In this document: positions 54,242-64,000 of the stretch, piece after piece | How positions within the stretch are numbered: the stretch's first letter is position 1 | How the letters are laid out: each line of letters begins with the position of its first letter | NCBI RefSeq assembly: GCF_010726085.1 | Contig: NZ_AP022560.1 | Coordinates: 3,720,001 to 3,784,000, forward strand | Origin: Mycolicibacterium moriokaense | GTDB taxonomy: Bacteria; Actinomycetota; Actinomycetes; Mycobacteriales; Mycobacteriaceae | Length of the DNA: 64,000 nt | Direction of reading: 5' to 3' | Position numbers and translations under genes: made by a program | Notes under the pieces: generated by a model | The model's database searches: none | What the model was told of the DNA's origin: nothing | Seen by the model: the letters and a program-made list of their open reading frames with translations, nothing else

Positions 54242-55249
54242 CTAGTTCGGCAGACGACGGTTGATGAACAGTGCCGACAGCGCCGCGAGCGCCAGGGCCA
54301 GCGCACCCAGCCGCAGCCAGCCGATACTCGCGTCGCCCCTGATCGTTTCGTAGCCGATCTGCTGCTGCAGGTTGGCGTACACCTGGCGCAGCTGTTCGAG
54401 GCTGGACGCGGTGAACGCCTCGCCGCCGGACAGATCGGCGATCTCCTTGAGCATCTCGTCGTCGACAGGCACCGGCTGACGCTGGTCGTTGATCTCGACG
54501 TAGCCGTACGGGGTGCCGAACGAGATGGTCGAGATCGGCACGCCCTGGTCCTTGGCGGTGCGGGCAGCGGTGAACGCACCCTTCGGGTTGTCCGGGTTCG
54601 ACGGCACCGTCTCCTTACCGTCGGAGAACAACACGATGCGCGCAGGCGGCGGTTCGTCGCCACCCCCGATCACCGCGCCCACGGTGGCAATCGCCTGCAG
54701 CGCAGTGAAAATGCCCTCACCCGTTGCGGTGCGGTCGGCGAACTGCAGCTTGTCGATCGCCGCCTTGGTGGCCTCGCGGCCGGTGGTCGGCGAGACGAGC
54801 ACCGTCGCCGTCCCGGCGTACGCGATCAGCCCGAGATTGATGCCGGGGGTGAGCTCGTCGGCGAACTGCTTGGAGGCCTCCTGCGCGGCGGCCATGCGAT
54901 TGGGTGAGACGTCGGTGGCGCGCATCGACTGCGAGACGTCCATGACGAGCATCACGACGGCGCGGTTGCGCGGAATCCGGACGTCATGCGTCGGGCCTGC
55001 CATCGCCACCGTGAGGAACACCAAGGCGATGACGAGCAGGATCGCGGGCAGGTGCCGCCGTCGCGTCGGCCGTTTGGGCGCAACGCTTTCCAACAACTCC
55101 ATGTTGGCGAACCGCAGCATCTGCCGGTGTCTGGCCAGCTGGACCACGATGTAGAGCGCGACGACACCGAGCACGACCAACAGGAACAGAAAGAACCATG
55201 CGTGCTCGAAACCCGAAAGTGTTATCGGTCCAAGTATCGGTAATGTCAT
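54242..55249 (-). CDS. VWA-domain membrane protein, upstream copy
   Basis: The 335-residue protein matches its downstream neighbour along the whole length: the same MTLP start, PKRP-containing linker, DVSQSM MIDAS motif, [11 protein letters not shown] strand, [14 protein letters not shown] and the C-terminal helix ending RRLPN. Divergence is spread evenly, as expected of an old duplication with both copies kept functional. ATG 55249 is 28 bases after the DUF58 stop, in the moxR1-DUF58-VWA-VWA unit. Confidence 0.9.
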   Translation of the reverse strand: MTLPILGPITLSGFEHAWFFLFLLVVLGVVALYIVVQLARHRQMLRFANMELLESVAPKRPTRRRHLPAILLVIALVFLTVAMAGPTHDVRIPRNRAVVMLVMDVSQSMRATDVSPNRMAAAQEASKQFADELTPGINLGLIAYAGTATVLVSPTTGREATKAAIDKLQFADRTATGEGIFTALQAIATVGAVIGGGDEPPPARIVLFSDGKETVPSNPDNPKGAFTAARTAKDQGVPISTISFGTPYGYVEINDQRQPVPVDDEMLKEIADLSGGEAFTASSLEQLRQVYANLQQQIGYETIRGDASIGWLRLGALALALAALSALFINRRLPN

Positions 55250-55277
55250 GTACGCCTTAGCATTTCACGTCGAGCCC

Positions 55278-56230
55278 TCAGGCGCGGCCAGCCAGGGCCA
55301 GGCGCCGGGTGGCGACGAACCGGACCACGTCGGCGATCCAGTCCCTGTCGGTGCGCAGCGACAGCAGCGGTGCATCGCAGCGTCGCAGCGTCCGCGCCAC
55401 CTCGGCCCGGTGGGCCGCCGCCGCCTTCGCGAAGTCGTCGCGCAGCTGCGGATCGATGGTGAACTCACGGGTCCGGCCGGTCTCGGTGTCCTGCAGGACG
55501 ACGTCACCGACGGGCGGCAGTTCCACGTCGCGCGGATCGAGCACCTCGATACCCAACACCTCGTGCCTACCGGCAATGGCCCGCAGCGGGCGCATCCAGT
55601 TGATCGGGCCGAGGAAGTCGCTGATGATGACCGCCATGCCGCGGCGACGTTCGGGCCTGCGCAGGGCGTCGATGGCGGCCGCCAGATCGCCGCGCACACC
55701 CGGGGGCGCCTTCGGCATCGTGGCGATGGCCCGCAGCACCTCCTGCTCGTGCATCCGCCCCGACAGCGCGGGAACCCGGCGCATCGTGTCGCCGTTGGCG
55801 ATGATGGCGCCGATCCGGTTGCCTCCGCCGCTGTTGAGGAAGGTGATCGCCGCCGCCGCGGCCACGGCCAGGTCGCGCTTCTCGCAGCCCACGGTGCCGA
55901 AGTCCAGGCTCGCCGAAACGTCGACGACGAGCCAGGTCTCGAGTTCGCGGTCGGCGATCATCTGGCGCACATGCGGATGCGTCGTGCGGGCGGTGACCGA
56001 CCAGTCCATCCGGCGCACGTCGTCGCCGGGCTGGTACAGCCGCGATTCGCCGGGTTCCGAACCCGGGCCGGGCAGCAGGCCGAGGTGGTCACCGTGCAGC
56101 ACGCCGTCGAGCTTGCGACGCACGGTCAGCTCGAGCTTGCGCAGCGCCGCCGTCAGCGCGGGATCACGGATCTCCCCGCGCTTGAGCGACGGCAGATCGA
56201 CTTGGCGCGTCGGTCGGCCTGGTGTTTGAG

Positions 56231-56234
<4 letters not shown>
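55278..56234 (-). CDS. DUF58 domain protein (Rv1480-like)
   Basis: The 318-residue soluble protein has the DUF58 signature: GxxR..YQPGDDVRRMDW near residue 70 and a following VWA-like fold with VDVSASLDFG near 108 and IISDFLGP near 205. DUF58 proteins are the partners of MoxR AAA+ ATPases. GTG 56234 overlaps the moxR1 stop by 4 bases (GTGA), a translational coupling that supports a functional pair. The two VWA genes follow. Confidence 0.9.
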
Positions 56235-57379
<1,145 letters not shown>

Positions 57380-57554
57380 CAACGGTCCTCCCACATCGGT
57401 ATATGGCCGGTCTTCGGCCTCGGCGGCACCTTGTCCGCCGCATGCTCGTCGTCAACTATTCCAGGCACGTGGGCATCCGTCGACGTTGCCCGGCCGCGTG
57501 GCGCCCACATGAGCAGCATTGCTAGCAGCAGCTCAGGGTTTGCTCAGCTGTCGC

Positions 57555-58277
57555 TCAGGTTTCGATTATTCGCGCCACATACGGCTGCAGGCCCGCGGTA
57601 CGCACCGGGCTGACGGTGACCTTGCCTGCGTTGCCACCGGACTCGAGCATCTTGCCGCCGCCGAGGTAGAGCGCGACGTGCTGGCTGCCGCCGGGGCCCC
57701 AGAACAACAGATCGCCGCGCTTGGCCTGGCTCGTGGGCACCTTGCGCCCGGTGTTGTATTGATCGCCGGAGTACTTCGGGATCAGCACGCCGACGCCCGC
57801 GAACGCGAACTGGGTGAAGCCAGAGCAGTCGTAGCCGACGATGTTGGCGCCGGAGTCGACGCCGGTGCTCGGCCCGGTGGGCTTGCCGCCGCCCCAGGAG
57901 TACGGGGTGCCGATCTGGGAGGCGCCGCGCCGGATGACGTACTCGATGGCCTGGGGCCCGCGCACCCGGCCGGGCGCGACGCTGGCCGTCGCCGGCGGGC
58001 CGAAGCCGAGCGTGGCTAGGAACTTGCGGCCGAGATCCATCGTGGCCTCGGTGGCCTGTGCCGTCGCCGCCAGTGACGCGTTGGCGATGGACAGCGGATC
58101 CCCCGGCGCGCCCGCGCTGAGGATCTTCGGCAGCGTGGGATCCCATTGACCGTCATCGGGCGCCGCCGCGGCGGGCAGTGCCGCGCCGACGGCGACAGCT
58201 ATCGCTGCAACCACCATCAGAATGCCGGACAGGAACCGAAATCGCCTGAAGTGCAAAACAACCCTTCTCGTCACCAT
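57555..58277 (-). CDS. ripB: NlpC/P60 peptidoglycan endopeptidase RipB
   Basis: RipB cleaves D-glutamyl-meso-diaminopimelate bonds in peptidoglycan. The 240-residue secreted protein has a signal peptide (basic MVTRRVVLHFRRFRF, hydrophobic core, cleavage after about residue 39, PAAAA). A C-terminal NlpC/P60 domain contains C151 in YDCSGF, the His of GSQHVALYLG and a third polar residue downstream. It lacks the coiled coil of RipA. ATG 58277 overlaps the ripA stop by 7 bases, so translation is coupled to ripA. Confidence 0.95.
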   Translation of the reverse strand: MVTRRVVLHFRRFRFLSGILMVVAAIAVAVGAALPAAAAPDDGQWDPTLPKILSAGAPGDPLSIANASLAATAQATEATMDLGRKFLATLGFGPPATASVAPGRVRGPQAIEYVIRRGASQIGTPYSWGGGKPTGPSTGVDSGANIVGYDCSGFTQFAFAGVGVLIPKYSGDQYNTGRKVPTSQAKRGDLLFWGPGGSQHVALYLGGGKMLESGGNAGKVTVSPVRTAGLQPYVARIIET

Positions 58278-59692
58278 TCGATGAGACGTGTCGCGTACGG
58301 GGTCATGCCGCTGGTGCGCACTGGCGAGACCTTGACGACCGAACCGGTGTACGGGGCCTCGATCATCTTTCCGTCGCCGAGATACAGGGCGACGTGCTGA
58401 CTGGCGTTGGGTCCCCAGAAGAGCATGTCGCCACGGCGTGCCTCCGCAGAGGGCACCTTGCGGCCCGCGTTGTACTGCGAACCCGAGTAGTGGTCCAGCT
58501 TGATACCGACACCCGCGAACGCGTAGAGCATCAGCCCCGAACAGTCGAAACCGACTGTGTTGGCACCGGAGTCGATGCCCCGGCTCTTGCCCGCGGCGTT
58601 ACCGCCACCCCATGAGTACGGCACCCCTAGCTGCGACATGGCGCGCTGGATCACGTATTCGGTTGCCTGCCTCCCGTAGACGTGCGGGATGGCGCCGTTG
58701 TTGGTGTAGCCGGTCGGAGTGGGCAACAGGCCGAGCTTCTGCAGGAAGCTGCGCCCGAGGTCCTGCGTCACCTGTGCCGAGGTCGCCGCGTAGCCGAGGA
58801 TCTGGTTGATGATCGCAATCGGGTCCCCGCTGACGAAGGCGCTGGGGATCGCGGGCAGGAACGGATCCCACGGCGTGTCCCAGTTGCCCGTGGCCGGGTC
58901 GACCCGCTGTGGGCCGCGGTCCCAGTCCGCCGCGGGGTTCGACGGGCCCGTCGCGGCCGATGCCGGCTGGGCGGGGGCGTTCGCTGCTGGGGCCGCCCAC
59001 TTGCGGGCCTCGTCCAGCTTCGCTTGTGCGGCAGCGCGTTCGGCCTTCAGGCGGTCCATTTCGACCTGCTGAGCACGGAACGTCTCCTGCGCCTCGGTGA
59101 GCGCATCTACCGCGTCCTGTTGGCTGGCCTCCGCGTCGAGAACCGCCTGGTCGGCGTTCTGTTTGGCCAGTCGCGCCGCCGACTCCTTGTTCACCTGCTC
59201 GGTGCGCGCGCGCTTCAGGTCGGCGATCACCCGCTGGGTGCTGACCGCCAGCGTCTGTCCGGTTGCCGCGGTCTTGAGGATGTCGCTCGGGTCGGTGGCG
59301 GTCAGATACGAACTCGACGGACCGTTGATGTAGGTCGCGGCCGCGAACGTGTCGAACCGCTGCTGCGCGGCCTCGATCGCGATGTCGGCGTCCTTGACGC
59401 GCTGTGTCGCGGCGTCGAGTTCGCGCTGCGCGGCGGCGGCGTTGTCACGCGCGGTCTGCACATCGACGATCGCCTTGTTGACGCTTTCCTGCTTCTGCAG
59501 GATCGCTGCGCCGAGGTCCTCCAGCTTCTGGTTGACGTTGGCGACCGCGGCGACCAGCGACCCGATGCTGTCTGCGGCAGCCGGTGGCGGCACGGCCAAT
59601 CCCGGTGTGACGAACAGCATGCCGGCGGTGAGGGGAATCGCGCAGACCCGCCCGCATAGCTGCGCAGCAGAGGCGCTAGAGGTGCGTCTCAT
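58271..59692 (-). CDS. ripA: NlpC/P60 peptidoglycan endopeptidase RipA
   Basis: RipA is the septal endopeptidase needed to separate daughter cells. The 473-residue protein has a signal peptide (about 1-41, ending AAADS), a long coiled-coil region (about 45-245) that folds over the active site in the precursor, and a Pro/Ala linker. The NlpC/P60 domain has C384 in FDCSGL and the His of ASQHVALYLG. ATG 59692 has an AGGAGA site upstream. A GTCACA direct repeat 31 bases upstream suggests MtrA control. ripB follows with overlap. Confidence 0.96.
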   Translation of the reverse strand: MRRTSSASAAQLCGRVCAIPLTAGMLFVTPGLAVPPPAAADSIGSLVAAVANVNQKLEDLGAAILQKQESVNKAIVDVQTARDNAAAAQRELDAATQRVKDADIAIEAAQQRFDTFAAATYINGPSSSYLTATDPSDILKTAATGQTLAVSTQRVIADLKRARTEQVNKESAARLAKQNADQAVLDAEASQQDAVDALTEAQETFRAQQVEMDRLKAERAAAQAKLDEARKWAAPAANAPAQPASAATGPSNPAADWDRGPQRVDPATGNWDTPWDPFLPAIPSAFVSGDPIAIINQILGYAATSAQVTQDLGRSFLQKLGLLPTPTGYTNNGAIPHVYGRQATEYVIQRAMSQLGVPYSWGGGNAAGKSRGIDSGANTVGFDCSGLMLYAFAGVGIKLDHYSGSQYNAGRKVPSAEARRGDMLFWGPNASQHVALYLGDGKMIEAPYTGSVVKVSPVRTSGMTPYATRLIEW

Positions 59693-59722
59693 TGGACAAG
59701 GTCTCCTATGGCTAAACGCGAA

Positions 59723-59737
59723 GTCACAGAAGTCACA
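59723..59737 (-). promoter_or_regulatory. Candidate MtrA box upstream of ripA
   Basis: GTCACAGAAGTCACA (59723-59737) is a direct repeat of GTCACA with a 9-base period, the pattern reported for the essential response regulator MtrA, of which ripA is a known target in M. tuberculosis. More GTCACA copies lie at about 59769 and 59796. Protein binding is inferred. Confidence 0.65.
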
Positions 59738-59798
59738 TCTGCAACATCAGCTACAGAATGCACCGTACGTCACAACTGACGCCAAGGAAACTTTAGTC

Positions 59799-59815
59799 AC
59801 AAACTACAAGTTTGT
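59799..59815. repeat. Perfect 7-bp inverted repeat in the ripA upstream region
   Basis: ACAAACT (59799-59805) and AGTTTGT (59809-59815) are separated by ACA. It lies about 107 bases upstream of ripA in the AT-richer 202-base gap and could be a second regulator site or a small hairpin. No known regulator is assigned. Confidence 0.5.
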
Positions 59816-59874
59816 AATTGCGAATAGCGTTATCGGGCCGTGATATTCGCTTCGCTGGAATTACGCAAAAGCCC

Positions 59875-59888
59875 AGCGCCATGGCGCT
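59875..59888 (-). terminator. Possible terminator after the Rv1476-like gene
   Basis: AGCGCCATGGCGCT (59875-59888) is a perfect palindrome 6 bases past the stop of the minus-strand gene at 59895. Its hairpin is followed on the minus strand by GGGCTTTT, a short T-run. The stem is only 5 bp with a 4-base loop, so strength is doubtful. Confidence 0.45.
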
Positions 59889-59894
59889 TTTCGG

Positions 59895-60452
59895 CTATGA
59901 GTGGGTGTTCTGCCGTTTAGCGCGGTTCTGCAACATTCGCGTAGCCACGGCCGCCGCAATCACCAGCAATACGACCACAATCGTGAAGGTCGTCCACGGG
60001 AAATGTTGGGTCGTCAACTCGCTGACGAAATTCTTCGATCCCTGCACCGCACCGCGGCCCTCCGCGACGTCCTGGCCCGCTTCCAACGTCACCCGGTCAT
60101 AGGTGGTGCTGAAGGTGCCGGACTCCGTCGGGCTGAGCACCAACACCGTCGACCCCGGGTATGCCTCCCCCACTTCGGTGGCGACGTCGCGCAGCGGGGT
60201 GTCGATCGGCGGGTTCTGATCGACCACGACGATCTTGAGGTCGATGCCCTTCTGCTTGGCCTCGGCGACGACGTCGGCCAGGCCGGCGTTCTCCGGAGTC
60301 GGCGATGCGCTCACGCCGTCGTCCTTGATGTCGGCGATGACGAGGTTCATACACTCGTCGACCGGAGTCGTCGCCGGATCCTTACCGACCGGCCCGCACA
60401 CATCGGTGGGGATGTACGTCGGCAGGAACGGAATTTCTTGCGGTCCGATCAC
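59895..60452 (-). CDS. Single-pass membrane protein (Rv1476-like, DUF6676 type)
   Basis: The 185-residue protein has an N-terminal domain of about 150 residues (with the GIDLKIVVVDQNPPIDTPLRD segment) outside or inside the membrane, then one C-terminal helix (about 158-176, FTIVVVLLVIAAAVATRM) and a short basic tail. It matches the Rv1476 family in order beside ripA and acn. I chose GTG 60452 because TACGGT ends 6 bases upstream (leaderless) and the length then equals Rv1476; the frame opens at 60494. Function is unknown; the VVDQNP fold recalls TPM-type domains. Confidence 0.82.
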   Translation of the reverse strand: MIGPQEIPFLPTYIPTDVCGPVGKDPATTPVDECMNLVIADIKDDGVSASPTPENAGLADVVAEAKQKGIDLKIVVVDQNPPIDTPLRDVATEVGEAYPGSTVLVLSPTESGTFSTTYDRVTLEAGQDVAEGRGAVQGSKNFVSELTTQHFPWTTFTIVVVLLVIAAAVATRMLQNRAKRQNTHS

Positions 60453-60536
60453 ACGAGAACCGTACGTGATGGGTATAGGACTGGGTGGCAGCACGCGCGC
60501 ACGTGGAGAAGACTAAGACCACCCTGGGTTTATTTA

Positions 60537-60559
60537 CAGGACAAGCGTACTGTTAGAGT
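60537..60559 (+). promoter_or_regulatory. AcnR operator over the acn promoter
   Basis: CAGGACAAGCGTACTG (60537-60552) fits the CAGNACnnncGTACTG consensus described for AcnR of Corynebacterium glutamicum. It sits between a TTTACA (60533-60538) and a TAGAGT -10 (60554-60559), so bound AcnR would block polymerase. acnR itself is the gene after acn. Confidence 0.8.
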
Positions 60560-60600
60560 CGAGGAGCGCCGCAGACACAGCCCGTCGCGGCGAGATCTAG

Positions 60601-63417
<2,817 letters not shown>

Positions 63418-63420
63418 GCA

Positions 63421-64000
63421 ATGCCGCGGGTCACCGACGACCATTTGGCGGCGCGCCGTCGGCAGATTCTTGACGGTGCCCGGCGGTGCTTCGCGGAGTA
63501 CGGCTACGACAAGGCGACCGTGCGACGGCTCGAGCAGACGATCGGGCTGTCGCGCGGCGCCATCTTTCACCACTTCCGCGACAAGGACACACTGTTCTTC
63601 GAGCTGGCGCGCGAGGACGCCGAACGGATGGCGGACGTGGCGTCACGCGAAGGCCTCGTCCAGGTGATGAGGGACATGCTCGCGGCGCCTGAGCAGTTCG
63701 ATTGGCTGGCCACCCGATTGGAGATCGCACGCAAGCTGCGCAACGACCCCGAGTTCCACCGGGGTTGGATGGAGCGCTCTGCCGAACTGTCGGCGGCCAC
63801 CACCGCGCGGCTGCGCCGCCAGAAACAGGCGGGCCGGCTACGCGACGACGTGCCGAGTGCGGTGTTGCAGACGTACCTCGATCTCGTCCTCGACGGCCTC
63901 GTGGCGCGGCTGGCTTCGGGCGACGATCCCGAAAAGCTCAGCGGCGTACTGGACCTCGTAGAGGCGTCGCTGCGTCAGGCGCAGCCCGACGGTCAGCCGT
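63421..64000 (+). CDS. acnR: TetR-family repressor AcnR, 3' end outside window
   Basis: This TetR-family regulator has an N-terminal helix-turn-helix (KATVRRLEQTIGLSRGAIFHHF, about 27-48) and a helical ligand domain. About 193 residues are visible without a stop, slightly longer than Rv1474c, so only a few codons are missing. In corynebacteria AcnR represses acn, and the matching operator lies in front of acn here. The ATG is 3 bases after the acn stop, so acn and acnR are one operon and AcnR is probably autoregulated. Confidence 0.93.
   Translation, partial: MPRVTDDHLAARRRQILDGARRCFAEYGYDKATVRRLEQTIGLSRGAIFHHFRDKDTLFFELAREDAERMADVASREGLVQVMRDMLAAPEQFDWLATRLEIARKLRNDPEFHRGWMERSAELSAATTARLRRQKQAGRLRDDVPSAVLQTYLDLVLDGLVARLASGDDPEKLSGVLDLVEASLRQAQPDGQP

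Noticed and set aside
54223..54663. 146-codon minus-strand frame inside the upstream VWA gene
   Set aside because: It is a different frame of the VWA gene with Arg/Ser/Thr-rich shadow composition.

Overview
The window is a stretch of chromosome from a mycobacterium, most likely a fast-growing Mycolicibacterium. The evidence is high GC coding sequence, a Rv1474c-to-Rv1595-like gene order, and hallmark loci: fabG1-inhA-hemH, ripA/ripB, a two-subunit methylmalonyl-CoA mutase, dnaE1, treX-treY-treZ and a T-box-controlled ileS. I see no insertion sequences, prophage, CRISPR array, rRNA or tRNA. Coding density is very high and no gene-free stretch exceeds about 300 bases. Ortholog names below rest on remembered family sequences and synteny, not on a search.

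Layout, left to right. 1-2670: NAD de novo synthesis (nadB partial, nadA) opposite its regulator nrtR, with a perfect inverted-repeat operator between them. 2714-4646: a secretory-type lipase and a DUF2567 membrane protein. 4643-11310: biotin genes in two blocks (bioB-bsaP and bioA-bioF-bioD) with the TetR regulator bioQ. Two identical BioQ operators lie upstream of bioB/bioQ and bioF, and three small accessory genes separate the blocks. 11334-19598: a membrane acyltransferase translationally coupled to treX-treY-treZ, the glycogen-to-trehalose route. 19586-24505: ilvA plus small membrane, secreted, SRPBCC, methyltransferase and PEP-mutase-like genes. 24505-30774: dnaE1, a small membrane protein, rarD, rluD and lspA. 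30817-34918: ansA, a Y-family polymerase (dinX), a ferritin-like protein and a luciferase-like oxidoreductase. 34896-38240: ileS with its T-box leader.

38294-41532 is the most accessory part. It holds an orphan protein resembling only the C-terminal half of an NRPS epimerization/condensation domain. It is divergent from a small HTH regulator and a multi-pass membrane protein, with a perfect 14-bp palindrome between them; lipL follows. 41592-46691: propionate/methylmalonyl-CoA metabolism (mutA-mutB-meaB). 46845-50508: a TVP38-type membrane protein, an SPFH/NfeD pair, a mycobacterial conserved protein and a small secreted Gly/Tyr/His-rich protein. 50608-57379: hemH, inhA and fabG1, then a moxR1-DUF58-VWA-VWA cluster in which the VWA gene is tandemly duplicated. 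57555-60452: the peptidoglycan endopeptidases ripB and ripA, with a candidate MtrA box upstream of ripA, and an Rv1476-like membrane protein. 60537-64000: aconitase and its repressor acnR (partial), with a candidate AcnR operator over the acn promoter.

A recurring feature is a TANNNT -10 element placed 6-8 bases before the start codon, the signature of leaderless mRNAs. It was used to choose several start codons. No dramatic new machine is evident. The best candidates for undescribed biology are the half-condensation/HTH/membrane locus (38294-40249) and the C-terminal Tudor-like tail on dinX.
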